A DNA stretch of 64,000 nt from an uncultured Allorhizobium sp. (GCA_958439205.1 OY288189.1:2929001-2993000); one strand, 5' to 3'; shown: positions 18,092 through 27,055, numbered from the stretch's first letter. Notes: generated from the sequence alone by a model not told the origin. Program-made: numbers and translations.

Positions 18092-18922
18092 TTACTGGCA
18101 ATCGCCGTCGGGCTTGCCGAGCACTTCAAGCTTGGTCAGCTTGCCGACCAAGACGAAGTCGCCGTAGTCGAGCGTCAGGTCACGGGTCACGCCGTTTTCG
18201 TAGAGCTTGAAGGACTGGCTGTAGATCGGCTCCTGGTCGCCCCTCGTCTTCTCGTCAAAATAGGCGATCGAGACCGGCCAGTAGTCCTGTGTTCCGAGTG
18301 TTGCCAGGGCCTTGGCTTCCGGATCCGTCTTCGCAGACTGCTGCGGACCACCAACGATGGTGGTCGTGAGGAAGGTCTGGTCGCCGTCTTCGGAACCGTC
18401 GAAGATCCGCGATTCGAAGACGCGCTCGCCCTTGCGGGCGCGGGCGATCACTTCGAGCATGTGCTCGGCCGGAAAGCGGCTGTCGGCAAGCTCGATATCG
18501 CGCCTGTCGGGTCCGGTCAGTTCGATCTTGACCTTGCCGCCGGCTTCAGCCGCAGCACCGCTGACGTCCTTATCCAACTGGTCATCGGTGAAGGACTTGT
18601 TCTCGAATCGGAACTTGCCGGCAGGCACGTCTTCGAAAGTGGTCGAACGCTGGTCGGTGACGCGCACGCCCTCGCCCACGTCGATGCGGGTCACGAAGCG
18701 GAACTGGGTGTTGAAGCCCTTGCAGGCCGAACCACTGAATTCATAGACCATGCGGCCGCGCACGGATTCGATCCCTGAGCGGTCGGATGCTTCTTTCAGT
18801 ACGATCTCGTAGACGGCGCGATGCGGCACAAGGCCGACGGTCGCCGCATAGGCCGCCTGCCCTGCAGCGCCAAAGGCAGCGAGGGAAAGCGTCGCACGGA
18901 CCGCCATTCGCAAAGGAAACAT
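18092..18922 (-). CDS. eipB: Cell envelope integrity protein EipB (DUF1849)
   Basis: A 276-residue periplasmic protein of the EipB/DUF1849 family. In Brucella the homologue has a beta-spiral fold and is needed for envelope stress resistance, through a link to a TPR protein. The start at 18922 has AGGAGG 6 bases upstream and gives a proper signal peptide ending AYA at residue 26. A longer frame lacks both. Two cysteines, Cys67 (GSACKG) and Cys275 at the extreme C-terminus (GDCQ), match the conserved disulfide pair of the family in position. It is divergent from the RidA-like gene and upstream of rpsB. Confidence 0.88.
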   Translation of the reverse strand: MFPLRMAVRATLSLAAFGAAGQAAYAATVGLVPHRAVYEIVLKEASDRSGIESVRGRMVYEFSGSACKGFNTQFRFVTRIDVGEGVRVTDQRSTTFEDVPAGKFRFENKSFTDDQLDKDVSGAAAEAGGKVKIELTGPDRRDIELADSRFPAEHMLEVIARARKGERVFESRIFDGSEDGDQTFLTTTIVGGPQQSAKTDPEAKALATLGTQDYWPVSIAYFDEKTRGDQEPIYSQSFKLYENGVTRDLTLDYGDFVLVGKLTKLEVLGKPDGDCQ

Positions 18923-19038
18923 CGACACCCTCCTGTTGGACTCGTCATCGATGTTATAAGAACACATCCGGCAAAAGCGAGACATGCTTTTCGTCGCCAC
19001 AACTTTCTCAACTTTTATCAACAGACCGGGAATCGACC

Positions 19039-19509
19039 ATGTCCGACACAATCGACGGCCGCCTTGCAGCGCTGGGCATCAGCCCGCCTGAAGCTGCTGC
19101 CCCTGCCGCCAATTACGTGCCCTATGTGATCAGCGGAAACCTGCTGTTCCTCTCCGGCCAGTTGCCGATTGAAGGCGGACGAGTGGCGGTGACGGGTCTT
19201 GTCGGCGGCGATGTCGTGCTCGCCGACGCCCAGAGGGCAGCCGAACTTTGCGCCATCAACATCCTGGCCCAGGCGAAAGCCGCACTGTCCGGCGACCTGT
19301 CGCGGATCAGCCGGGTCGTGAAGCTGAATGGTTTCGTCGCTTCGGCCCCGGGCTTTATCGAGCAGCACCTCGTGATCAACGGTGCCTCGAACCTGATCGC
19401 GAACGTGTTGGGTGACGCCGGCAAACACGCGCGCGCCGCCGTGGGCGTGGCCCAGCTACCGCTGAATGCCGCCGTCGAAATCGACGCCATCCTGGAGATT
19501 TCGCTGTGA
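19039..19509 (+). CDS. RidA family protein (YjgF/L-PSP type)
   Basis: A 156-residue protein of the YjgF/RidA superfamily, the longer YjgH/L-PSP group. Members with full active sites deaminate reactive enamine/imine intermediates made by pyridoxal enzymes. Segments YVISGNLLFLSGQLPIEGG, ADAQRAAELCAINILAQAKAAL and ARAAVGVAQLPLNAAVEIDAILEI are typical. The internal ATG at 19039 is chosen because the longer open frame runs back through the eipB gene. Its stop overlaps the next start by 4 bases. Confidence 0.88.
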   Translation: MSDTIDGRLAALGISPPEAAAPAANYVPYVISGNLLFLSGQLPIEGGRVAVTGLVGGDVVLADAQRAAELCAINILAQAKAALSGDLSRISRVVKLNGFVASAPGFIEQHLVINGASNLIANVLGDAGKHARAAVGVAQLPLNAAVEIDAILEISL

Positions 19510-20237
19510 GTTCGGTTGACTGGATCAAGGACCTGCCGGTTGCCCATCGCGGCTATCACGACATGAACAGAGAGATCTGGGAAAACACGCTCTCAGCCTT
19601 CAGCCGGGCCATCGAGGCAGGCTTCGCGATCGAATGTGACATCCAGCTCTCGTCCGACAGCGTCCCCATGGTGTTCCACGACCACGACCTGCAGCGGCTC
19701 TGCAACATGAATGGTGAAGTGCGCGAACGCACTGCCGGCGAATTGCGGATGCTGTCGATCGGTGGAACCGCCGACAAGATCCCGACGCTTCGCCAGATGC
19801 TGGACCTCGTGAAGGGCCGGGTGCCGCTGGTGATCGAGCTCAAGGGCATCGATGCCGAGCATGATGACGGCTTCGTCGAGGCGGTACTCGAGGTGCTAGA
19901 GGGTTATGAGGGCAAGGTCGCGCTGATGAGCTTCGATTATCACCTCCTGCGCGCCCTCAAGGTGGCGGAATGCCCCTGGCCGGTCGGCCTCACGGCGGAA
20001 GGCGTAAAGCCGGAGAACCTCAGCGCCCACAAGGAAGCCATGGATCTCGGACTGGACTTCACCTCCTATTGCGTGGCGCATCTGCCGAATGATTTCGTCA
20101 CCGGACTGCGTGAAAAGGGCACACCCGTGATTACCTGGACCGTCAGGGATGAAATCATGCGGGCACAGACCTATAACTATGCTGATCAGATGACATTCGA
20201 AGGCTTCGACCCGCGCCAGTCGCCGGCGACTGCCTGA
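19506..20237 (+). CDS. Glycerophosphodiester phosphodiesterase
   Basis: A 243-residue TIM-barrel GDPD enzyme, predicted to hydrolyse glycerophosphodiesters from phospholipid turnover to glycerol-3-phosphate and an alcohol. Catalytic and metal motifs are AHRGYHD, NTLSAFSRAIEAGFAIECDIQLSSD and VFHDHDLQRL, with ELKG further on. No signal peptide is seen, so it is cytoplasmic (UgpQ-like). It starts with GTG overlapping the previous stop by 4 bases, which suggests coupled translation with the RidA-like gene. Confidence 0.9.
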   Translation: MSSVDWIKDLPVAHRGYHDMNREIWENTLSAFSRAIEAGFAIECDIQLSSDSVPMVFHDHDLQRLCNMNGEVRERTAGELRMLSIGGTADKIPTLRQMLDLVKGRVPLVIELKGIDAEHDDGFVEAVLEVLEGYEGKVALMSFDYHLLRALKVAECPWPVGLTAEGVKPENLSAHKEAMDLGLDFTSYCVAHLPNDFVTGLREKGTPVITWTVRDEIMRAQTYNYADQMTFEGFDPRQSPATA

Positions 20238-20247
20238 CGGGAGATCC

Positions 20248-21447
20248 ATGGCAGACGAGGTGACGATCCGCGTAGTGCGCTCCTTCCAGGAGATCCCATC
20301 CAGCGAATGGGGTCTACTCTCCGGGGCCTCCCGTTCGGAGCCGGGCTACAATCCCTTCACCTCGCACGCCTTCCTGTCGGCCCTTGAAGAATCCGGCTCG
20401 GCGACAGCCGAGACCGGCTGGATGGGCCATCACCTTTTGCTGGAAGAGGAAGGGCGGCTTCTCGGCGCCATTCCCTGCTATCTGAAGAGCCACAGCCAGG
20501 GCGAATATGTCTTCGACCATGGATGGGCGGATGCCTTCCATAGGGCCGGCGGGCGTTATTATCCGAAGCTCCAGGCATCCATTCCGTTCACCCCGGCAAC
20601 AGGGCCCCGGCTGCTGGTGCGCCATGGTGAGGATGTCCCGCGGATGCAGGGACTATTGGCACAGGGGCTGCAGCAGGTGGCCGGTGAACTCGGCACCTCA
20701 TCGGCACATGTGACCTTCCTTCCGCAAGGTGAGTTATCGTCCCTTACGGAAGCCAAATTTCTGCATCGGACGGATCAGCAGTTCCACTTCATCAATCGCG
20801 GCTATGCGAACCACGAGGCGTTTCTCGCCGAACTCTCGTCGTCGAAGCGAAAGAACCTGCGCAAGGAGCGCCGGGCAGCCCTCGAAAACGGCATCAGCAT
20901 CGACTGGCTGACGGGTGCTGACCTCACGGAGGACATCTGGGACCAGTTCTTCCGCTTTTACATCGACACAGGCAGCCGAAAGTGGGGCAAGCCTTATCTC
21001 ACCCGCCTCTTCTACTCGCTGGTTGGTGAGCGGATGCCCGACGACATCCTGCTGGTGATGGCGAAGCGCAATGGGCGATATGTCGCCGGCGCCATCAACT
21101 TCATCGGCGCGGAAGCCCTTTATGGCCGCCATTGGGGCTGCGTCGAAGACCATCCCTTCCTGCATTTCGAGGTCTGCTATCATCAGGCGATCGACTTCGC
21201 CCTGGAGAAGGGTCTCGATCGGGTCGAGGCGGGTGCCCAGGGCGAGCATAAACTGGCGCGCGGCTACGAACCCGTCCTCACCCATTCAGCCCATTTCATC
21301 ACCCATCCGGGCCTGCGCCGGGCGGTCGCCGACTACCTCGCGCATGAGCGCCGCGAGGTTGCCCAGGCTGGCGAATATCTCGGCGAACACACACCCTTCC
21401 GCAAGGGCGAGCGCGTGCCGCGCGACGGTGAGGAATTCGATGGTTGA
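20248..21447 (+). CDS. FemAB-like / peptidoglycan-type N-acyltransferase (PF04339)
   Basis: A 399-residue protein of the COG3146 family, a GNAT-fold group related to FemAB. Typical segments are EYVFDHGWADAFHRAGGRYYPKLQ and FTPATGPRLLV. Others are SSSKRKNLRKERR, GRHWGCVEDHPFLHFEVCYHQAID and RVEAGAQGEHKLARGYEPV near the end. The substrate is not known for this family. It follows the phosphodiesterase gene after 10 bases with GGGAG before its ATG, so it belongs to the same operon. Confidence 0.85.
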   Translation: MADEVTIRVVRSFQEIPSSEWGLLSGASRSEPGYNPFTSHAFLSALEESGSATAETGWMGHHLLLEEEGRLLGAIPCYLKSHSQGEYVFDHGWADAFHRAGGRYYPKLQASIPFTPATGPRLLVRHGEDVPRMQGLLAQGLQQVAGELGTSSAHVTFLPQGELSSLTEAKFLHRTDQQFHFINRGYANHEAFLAELSSSKRKNLRKERRAALENGISIDWLTGADLTEDIWDQFFRFYIDTGSRKWGKPYLTRLFYSLVGERMPDDILLVMAKRNGRYVAGAINFIGAEALYGRHWGCVEDHPFLHFEVCYHQAIDFALEKGLDRVEAGAQGEHKLARGYEPVLTHSAHFITHPGLRRAVADYLAHERREVAQAGEYLGEHTPFRKGERVPRDGEEFDG

Positions 21448-21517
21448 GAGCGCCGCTGCGCTCTTGAAGCCGGAGCTGGCTTGCCGTTAAGTGGCCCCGA
21501 CAATCGAGGAGACAGCC

Positions 21518-21937
21518 ATGACCGCCTATGATCCCAACAACATCTTCGCCAACATCCTCGCCGGCGATATTCCATCGGTGAAGCTCTACGAGGACGAGGA
21601 TACACTCGCCTTCATGGACGTCATGCCACAGGCCCCCGGCCACCTTCTGGTGATCCCGAAGCAGGGGTCACGCAATCTGCTCGATGCCGATCCGGCGGTG
21701 CTCTCAAAGCTGATGCCGGTCGTGCAGAAACTGGCCAATGCTGCCAAGGAAGCTTTCGAGGCCGATGGCATCTATATCGCGCAGTTCAATGAGCCGTCGG
21801 CCGGCCAGACCGTCTTCCACCTGCATTTCCATGTCATCCCGCGCCATGAGGGTCTGCCGCTCAAGCCGCATGCCGGCGGCATGGCCGATGTCGAGATGCT
21901 GAAAGCGCAGGCCGAAAAGATCAAGGCGGCGCTCTGA
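21518..21937 (+). CDS. HIT family hydrolase
   Basis: A 139-residue histidine-triad protein. The triad is HLHFHVIPR near the C-terminus, and FANILAGDIPSVKLYEDEDTLAFMDVMPQAPGHLLVIPK is the usual HIT opening. Members hydrolyse dinucleoside polyphosphates or aminoacyl-/AMP-amidates; the exact substrate cannot be read here. The ATG at 21518 has CGAGGAGA upstream and is preferred over an earlier ATG in frame. It is the last gene of the plus-strand group that begins with the RidA-like gene. Confidence 0.9.
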   Translation: MTAYDPNNIFANILAGDIPSVKLYEDEDTLAFMDVMPQAPGHLLVIPKQGSRNLLDADPAVLSKLMPVVQKLANAAKEAFEADGIYIAQFNEPSAGQTVFHLHFHVIPRHEGLPLKPHAGGMADVEMLKAQAEKIKAAL

Positions 21938-21968
21938 GACGAGCGCCGCTTGGCCGGTCCTTGCCGGA

Positions 21969-22157
21969 TCAGGCGACCAGGCCGCCGACGACAACGACGG
22001 CGGCAATGCCAACCAGCACAAGGACCATGATGGGAAAGGAGCCGGTCGAGCTCCAGCTATCACGCCTTGATGACCGCTTGCGCAGATCATCCGGCAGAAC
22101 CTTGAAGCGGGGTGGATCCCCGTGTTTCAGCTTTCGGAAGCGTACTACCTTTGACAT
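21969..22157 (-). CDS. Small single-pass membrane protein, unknown function
   Basis: A 62-residue protein with a basic N-terminal half (SKVVRFRKLKHGD, LRKRSSRR) and one membrane segment at residues 43-61 (PIMVLVLVGIAAVVVVGGLVA). AGGAGG lies 8 bases before the ATG, a strong site that argues for a real gene. I recognise no family. The positive-inside rule places the N-terminus in the cytoplasm. It resembles in layout the other small membrane protein at 45943-46146. Confidence 0.6.
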   Translation of the reverse strand: MSKVVRFRKLKHGDPPRFKVLPDDLRKRSSRRDSWSSTGSFPIMVLVLVGIAAVVVVGGLVA

Positions 22158-22247
22158 TTCGCTTTCCTCCTGTTGATCGGAAATCCGATTTGGGGAGCGA
22201 AATGTGGCAATACCAGCCTGCTCGCGCGTCTGTGAACGCGTATGATC

Positions 22248-22580
22248 TCAGAGCCAGATCAGGCCCGCCCCGAGGATCGCCAGGGGCACGACGACACCGA
22301 CGAGGACGCGCTGGCCGGACAGAAGGAAGGCCGCAAAGCCGATCCCGGCTGCCGCCAGGCGCAGCCACAAGGGTGATGCTTCAAGGGCACCCGTCGGAAA
22401 GACGACGAGCTTTGCCGTCACCGCCATGACGAGGGCTGTTGCAACCGCCCTCACCCAATTCAACGCCTCGGAGCCTTCCTGCAGCCGGTTGCCGGCCAGC
22501 ACACCCATCCAGCGCCAGAAATCCGTGGCCAGCCAACCGGCGACGATGATCACCACATAGGGCCAGTATTCCTCGATCAT
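22248..22580 (-). CDS. azlD: AzlD-type branched-chain amino acid exporter subunit
   Basis: A 110-residue membrane protein with about four segments, of the AzlD family. With AzlC it forms an exporter for branched-chain or related amino acids (the BrnFE/YgaZH type). Its start overlaps the azlC stop by 4 bases, the usual arrangement. The assignment rests on length, hydrophobicity and the partner gene more than on a signature motif. Confidence 0.85.
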   Translation of the reverse strand: MIEEYWPYVVIIVAGWLATDFWRWMGVLAGNRLQEGSEALNWVRAVATALVMAVTAKLVVFPTGALEASPLWLRLAAAGIGFAAFLLSGQRVLVGVVVPLAILGAGLIWL

Positions 22581-23359
22581 ACCACCTCCTCTGTCGAGGC
22601 TGCGGTGTCCGGCTCAGCGGTTCTCGTTTGAGTCTTGTCCCCACGGATCACGTAACGATCAAAGAGATAGGCAAGCGTTCCACCACCGAGACCGGCGATC
22701 AGGATATCAAATCCGGGCACGAGAACGGTGAGCACAGGGCCGGAGACCACGCCAACAATGAAGGCGACCTTGACGACCGACTGTCGCCCCGTGGCCCAGA
22801 TGGACGCGATGAAATAGACGGGCGTCAGGAAGAACAGGAGGGCTGCGACGACAGGCGGAAACTGGGATACCAGCCCGTAGCAGACGCCGACAAGGATCGT
22901 ATTGACCGTCACGAGGGTGATGCCGAAGCCGGCGAAATAGGCGACACGTCCCTCTCTCGGGACGTTCTTGAAGCTTCCCATCGCGAAGACCCAGGCCGTG
23001 ATTGCGACGAAATGCGACAGGAAGAGCAGCAACCAGGTCGGGGTTTTCTCCGTGCGCATCTCCGGCACCAGAGATGCGACCATCGGCATCATGCGGATCG
23101 AGGACAGGGAAACGGCGAGGAAGATGGCGAGCAGGTTGGCGCCGCTGGTCATGGTGCCGATCAGGATCATCTTCGCCGGCAGAGCCCATACGGTCGCCGT
23201 CATGACCATGGCTTCTGTGCGGCTCACGCCGGATTGAAGCGCAAAAGCGGAAAAGCCGACGAAGGAGATCATGAGGATGATGGCAGGTAGACTGAACAGC
23301 CCGCGCATGCCGGTGAAAAACCACCGTGTCTGTGAAATATCGGAAGTGGCCGAAGACAT
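22577..23359 (-). CDS. azlC: AzlC family branched-chain amino acid permease
   Basis: A 260-residue inner-membrane protein of the AzlC/YgaZ family, large subunit of the two-part exporter. It has the family's G-x-S-x-x-E-A-x-x-M region (SGVSRTEAMVMTATVWALPAKM) and the segment LSSIRMMPMVASLVPEMR. The start is 18 bases beyond the end of the clpA terminator, so the azlCD operon needs its own promoter within a very short space or depends on read-through. Confidence 0.87.
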   Translation of the reverse strand: MSSATSDISQTRWFFTGMRGLFSLPAIILMISFVGFSAFALQSGVSRTEAMVMTATVWALPAKMILIGTMTSGANLLAIFLAVSLSSIRMMPMVASLVPEMRTEKTPTWLLLFLSHFVAITAWVFAMGSFKNVPREGRVAYFAGFGITLVTVNTILVGVCYGLVSQFPPVVAALLFFLTPVYFIASIWATGRQSVVKVAFIVGVVSGPVLTVLVPGFDILIAGLGGGTLAYLFDRYVIRGDKTQTRTAEPDTAASTEEVV

Positions 23360-23377
23360 CTGAAATTCCGGTTCGGC

Positions 23378-23409
23378 AAAAAGAAAGTGCCGGGCGCTAA
23401 GCCCGGCAC
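23378..23409 (-). terminator. Rho-independent terminator after clpA
   Basis: On the minus strand GTGCCGGGC and GCCCGGCAC form a perfect 9-base stem with a 5-base loop, followed by TTTCTTTTT. It lies about 20 bases after the clpA stop and just before azlC. Confidence 0.9.
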
Positions 23410-23430
23410 GGGTCTCTCATCTGATGGTGC

Positions 23431-25908
23431 TTACTTCTTCTTCGGCACCTTCGGCACGGCCGAACGCTTGGGCTGCTTCGGCGCCTCGTCGATCACCGCG
23501 ACATCGCCCTCATCCTCGATCACCGAGGCCTTGGTAACCGGCTTGCGCTTGGCCTTGGCGGGCTTTGCGGAGGCCACTTCGGCTTCGGGCTTGGGCTTGA
23601 CGGGCGCCACTTCGGAAATCGCTTCCAGATCGAGCACCTCGGCGCCGGTCTCGTCGGTCTTTGTGCCGACCTTGACGACGCCGCCCTTCTTCAGCTTGCC
23701 AAACAGGATCTCGTTGGCGAGCGGTTTCTTGATGTGCTCCTGGATGACACGACCCAGCGGACGAGCACCCATCTTTTCGTCGTAACCGCTCTTCGCCAAC
23801 CAGGCGATCGCGGATTCGGACAGATCGAAGGTCACGTTGCGCTCGGACAGCTGGGCTTCCAGCTGCATGACGAACTTCTGCACGACCTGATGGATGACTT
23901 CCGTTGGCAGCGGCGCAAACGGGATCGTCGCGTCGAGGCGGTTGCGGAATTCCGGCGTGAACAGGCGGTTCAGCGCCTCCTCGTCTTCGCCGGTACGCTT
24001 CGAGGAGCCGAAGCCGATTGCCGACTTCGCCATTTCCGACGCGCCCGCATTGGTGGTCATGATCAGGATGACGTTGCGGAAGTCGATCTTCTTGCCGTTG
24101 TGATCCGTCAGCTGGCCATGGTCCATGACCTGCAGCAGGATGTTGTAGATATCCGGATGCGCCTTCTCGATTTCATCGAGCAGCACGACCGAGTGCGGAT
24201 GCTGGTCGACGCCATCGGTAAGAAGACCGCCCTGGTCGAAGCCGACATAGCCTGGAGGCGCACCGAGCAGGCGGGAGACCGTGTGCCGCTCCATGTATTC
24301 CGACATGTCGAAGCGCAGCAGTTCGACGCCGAGCGAGGCGGCAAGCTGCTTGGCGACTTCCGTCTTGCCGACGCCGGTCGGGCCGGAGAAGACGTAAGAG
24401 CCGATCGGCTTGTTCGGTTCGCGAAGACCGGCACGGGCGAGCTTGATCGATGTCGAGAGAGCCTCGATCGCCTTGTCCTGACCATAGACGACCGAGCGCA
24501 GTTCCTTCTCGAGGTTGGCGAGAACCATCTCGTCGTCCTTGGATACGGTCTTGGGCGGGATGCGGGCCATCGTCGCGATGGTGACCTCGATCTCCTTCTC
24601 GGTGATCAGCTTGCGACGCTTGGAGGCGGGCAGCAGCATCTGGGCCGCACCCGTCTCGTCGATCACGTCGATCGCCTTGTCCGGCAGCTTGCGGTCGGAG
24701 ATGTAGCGGGCCGAGAGTTCGACAGCCGACTTGATCGCCTCGTTGGTGTAACGGAGCTTGTGGTAGTCCTCGAAATAAGGCTTGAGGCCCTTCATGATCT
24801 CGATCGCATCATCGATCGACGGTTCGTTGACGTCGATCTTCTGGAAGCGGCGGACCAGCGCGCGGTCCTTTTCGAAGAACTGGCGGTATTCCTTGTAGGT
24901 GGTCGAGCCGATGCAGCGGATCGCCCCCGAGGAGAGCGCCGGCTTCAACAGGTTCGACGCATCCATGGCGCCGCCCGAGGTCGCACCTGCACCGATCACC
25001 GTGTGGATCTCGTCGATGAAGAGGACGGCACCCGGGTAGTCTTCGAGTTCCTTGACCACCTGCTTCAGGCGTTCCTCGAAGTCACCGCGATAGCGTGTGC
25101 CGGCGAGCAGCGTGCCCATGTCGAGCGAGAAGATTGTGGCATCCGCCAGCGCTTCCGGCACCTTGCCCTCGACGATGCGCTTGGCAAGGCCTTCGGCGAT
25201 TGCCGTCTTGCCGACGCCCGGGTCGCCCACATAAAGCGGGTTGTTCTTGGAACGACGGCACAGCACCTGGATCGTGCGGTTCACCTCGTCGTGGCGACCG
25301 ATCAACGGATCGATCCGGCCGGTCTTGGCCTTTTCGTTCAAGTTGACGCAGTAGGCCTTCAGGGCCTCCTGCTTGCCCTTGGCAGAACCTTCTTCCGGCT
25401 CGCGACCCTGCTTGGCCTCGGGCTCGCCCTCATCCGAGCCACGGGGGCTGCGGACCTGCGATGCGCCGGGGCGCTTGCCGATGCCATGCGAGATGTAGTT
25501 GACGGCGTCGTAGCGCGTCATTTCCTGCTCCTGCAGGAAGTAGGCGGCATTGCTCTCGCGCTCGGCGAAAATGGCGACGAGCACGTTTGCGCCGGTGACT
25601 TCCTCGCGACCGGACGACTGGACATGGATCACGGCGCGCTGGATCACCCGCTGGAAGCTGGATGTCGGCTTTGAATCCTCGTCATAACCGGTAATCAGGT
25701 TTGCAAGATCATTGTCGACGAAGTCGGTCACGGTCTTGCGCAACGCGTCGAGGTTGACGTTGCAGGCCCCCATTACGGCGGCGGCATCAGCGTCGTCGAT
25801 CAGAGCGAGCAGCAGGTGCTCCAGCGTCGCATATTCATGGTGACGCTCGTTGGCGTAGGTCAGGGCCTGATGCAGCGCTTTTTCGAGGCTGGGTGAAAAT
25901 GTTGGCAC
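23431..25908 (-). CDS. clpA: ATP-dependent Clp protease ATP-binding subunit ClpA
   Basis: An 825-residue AAA+ unfoldase that feeds proteins to ClpP, including N-degron substrates brought by ClpS. The N domain spans about 1-150. The first AAA module has Walker A GDPGVGKT and Walker B VLFIDEIH; the second has GPTGVGKT and VLLDEIEK. About 70 residues beyond the usual ClpA end form a tail rich in Lys, Pro, Ala and acidic residues. It starts with GTG, with GAGGA 7 bases upstream that overlaps the clpS stop, so translation is likely coupled to clpS. Confidence 0.96.
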   Translation of the reverse strand: MPTFSPSLEKALHQALTYANERHHEYATLEHLLLALIDDADAAAVMGACNVNLDALRKTVTDFVDNDLANLITGYDEDSKPTSSFQRVIQRAVIHVQSSGREEVTGANVLVAIFAERESNAAYFLQEQEMTRYDAVNYISHGIGKRPGASQVRSPRGSDEGEPEAKQGREPEEGSAKGKQEALKAYCVNLNEKAKTGRIDPLIGRHDEVNRTIQVLCRRSKNNPLYVGDPGVGKTAIAEGLAKRIVEGKVPEALADATIFSLDMGTLLAGTRYRGDFEERLKQVVKELEDYPGAVLFIDEIHTVIGAGATSGGAMDASNLLKPALSSGAIRCIGSTTYKEYRQFFEKDRALVRRFQKIDVNEPSIDDAIEIMKGLKPYFEDYHKLRYTNEAIKSAVELSARYISDRKLPDKAIDVIDETGAAQMLLPASKRRKLITEKEIEVTIATMARIPPKTVSKDDEMVLANLEKELRSVVYGQDKAIEALSTSIKLARAGLREPNKPIGSYVFSGPTGVGKTEVAKQLAASLGVELLRFDMSEYMERHTVSRLLGAPPGYVGFDQGGLLTDGVDQHPHSVVLLDEIEKAHPDIYNILLQVMDHGQLTDHNGKKIDFRNVILIMTTNAGASEMAKSAIGFGSSKRTGEDEEALNRLFTPEFRNRLDATIPFAPLPTEVIHQVVQKFVMQLEAQLSERNVTFDLSESAIAWLAKSGYDEKMGARPLGRVIQEHIKKPLANEILFGKLKKGGVVKVGTKTDETGAEVLDLEAISEVAPVKPKPEAEVASAKPAKAKRKPVTKASVIEDEGDVAVIDEAPKQPKRSAVPKVPKKK

Positions 25909-25917
25909 GTCTGATCC

Positions 25918-26265
25918 TCACTTCTTTTCCATGACGCATTGAAGCGGATGTTCATGTTGCCTGGCGAAATCCATCACCTGTGAGACTTTTGTTTCGGCGA
26001 CTTCGTAGGTGAAGACACCACATTCGCCGACTCCATGATTATGCACATGCAGCATGATGCGGGTGGCAGCTTCCCTGTCCTTTTGGAAGAAGCGCTCCAG
26101 GATGTGGATCACAAACTCCATCGGGGTGTAGTCGTCGTTCAGAAGCAGGACGCGATACAGATCTGGCTTCTTCGTCTTCGGCTTGGTGCGGGTGATCACC
26201 GAGGTGCCGCGATTGGCGTTTTCCCCGTCACCCTGGCTTTGCATGAAGACCGGCTTGGCAGTCAT
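25918..26265 (-). CDS. clpS: ClpAP adaptor ClpS
   Basis: A 115-residue adaptor that recognises N-terminal Phe, Leu, Tyr and Trp residues and delivers such proteins to ClpA. The binding pocket segment [20 protein letters not shown] and the [19 protein letters not shown] region are typical. An unstructured N-terminus of about 35 residues (rich in Lys, Thr and Asn) precedes the fold. The gene lies 9 bases upstream of clpA. The 241 bases before it, towards the phasin gene, hold the phasin terminator and no other gene I can see. Confidence 0.95.
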   Translation of the reverse strand: MTAKPVFMQSQGDGENANRGTSVITRTKPKTKKPDLYRVLLLNDDYTPMEFVIHILERFFQKDREAATRIMLHVHNHGVGECGVFTYEVAETKVSQVMDFARQHEHPLQCVMEKK

Positions 26266-26456
26266 TTCAGTTCATTCTCCGTTGTCCGGCCGGTTTGCCG
26301 TTACACATCGGTGCGGACGAACACTCAGCACAGTAAGGTAGTTCATTATGCGGTGATTTTAAGCCCCCCGGGCTGCCATGACGACAATTTGTCACGAAGC
26401 CCGGAAAAGCGAGAAAAGTGAACGATCAGGTTATACCAGCAGGCACAAATGACAAG

Positions 26457-26481
26457 ACCGGCCGCGCGGGGCGCGGCCGGT
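26457..26481 (-). terminator. Terminator after the phasin gene
   Basis: ACCGGCCGCG and CGCGGCCGGT form a perfect 10-base stem with a 5-base loop, 25 bases after the phasin stop. The following CTTGTCATTTG is only moderately T-rich. Confidence 0.7.
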
Positions 26482-26506
26482 CTCGCATGTTACACGCAAG
26501 CTTCGA

Positions 26507-26854
26507 TCAGGCGGCAGCCGACATCGGCGCCATGGCCTTACCGACCACGCCCTCGTAGGGCTTGTAGGCGATCTTGGCGAGTTCGGCGTACATCTCGCCC
26601 ATCTTCGTCGCTTCGGCAACGAAGCTTTCGTAAGAGGACTTCATGAAGGAGGTCTGGAGCTCGAAAGCCGCCTCGACGCTCTTCACCGAAGTCAGCGCTT
26701 CCATGTAGGACGCCATGTCCTGAAACGACTTCTTGGAATAGTCTGTTGCTTCGGTGGCGATCGCCTGGAAGCCCTTCGTGACCTCAGAATAGTTCTTCAG
26801 CATGGCATCCATGGCTTCTTTGCCCTTCGTGTTGGCGTCAGAGATATTGAACAT
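26507..26854 (-). CDS. Phasin family protein (PHA granule-associated)
   Basis: A 115-residue phasin (phasin_2 type) that coats polyhydroxyalkanoate granules. It is nearly all amphipathic helix (SEVTKGFQAIATEATDYSKKSFQDMASYMEALTSVKSVEAAFELQTSFMKSSYESF), with an Ala/Met-rich end. AGGAGG is 6 bases upstream of the start. The gene has a near-consensus promoter, a palindromic operator and its own terminator, so it is a single-gene unit. PHA synthase phaC is at 49725-51557 in the same window. Confidence 0.88.
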   Translation of the reverse strand: MFNISDANTKGKEAMDAMLKNYSEVTKGFQAIATEATDYSKKSFQDMASYMEALTSVKSVEAAFELQTSFMKSSYESFVAEATKMGEMYAELAKIAYKPYEGVVGKAMAPMSAAA

Positions 26855-26893
26855 GTGAGCCTCCTCCTTCTGTTCGGCATATCAGAGGCCTCG

Positions 26894-26922
26894 AACATAG
26901 CAGTCGCACAAAGAGGGTCAAG
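26894..26922 (-). promoter_or_regulatory. Promoter of the phasin gene
   Basis: On the minus strand CTTGAC (26917-26922), a 17-base spacer and TATGTT (26894-26899) give a near-perfect rhizobial housekeeping promoter. The start codon follows 39 bases after the -10. The spacer itself holds TTTGTGCG, a half-site of the palindrome just upstream. Confidence 0.75.
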
Positions 26923-26927
26923 TGAAT

Positions 26928-26942
26928 TTGTGCATCGCACAA
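26928..26942. promoter_or_regulatory. Palindromic operator upstream of the phasin promoter
   Basis: TTGTGC-gat-GCACAA (read on the minus strand) is a perfect 6-base inverted repeat with a 3-base centre, 5 bases upstream of the -35. A second TTGTGCG half-site lies within the promoter spacer (26905-26912). PhaR/AniA repressors of PHA genes are known to bind TGC-rich palindromes near phasin promoters, so this is a good candidate site. Confidence 0.55.
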
Positions 26943-26968
26943 CAATCGTCAATTGTAAGCCGGATAAG

Positions 26969-27002
26969 AAAAAAGGGGCCTGCACGCCTCGGTACAGCCC
27001 CC
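26969..27002 (-). terminator. Terminator after the DUF3126 gene
   Basis: On the minus strand a GGGG...CCCC stem with an inner CTG/CAG part and one bulged base is followed by six T (26969-26974). It ends the DUF3126 transcript about 50 bases after its stop. Confidence 0.7.
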
Positions 27003-27055
27003 TGTTTTACGCTCATTCCATCCAATCTTGCCGCCGATTGCGGCGACAAGACGCG

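Noticed and set aside
23734..25674. A 646-codon open frame opposite clpA
   Set aside because: Codon pattern and overlap show it is the shadow of clpA, whose AAA motifs are complete.
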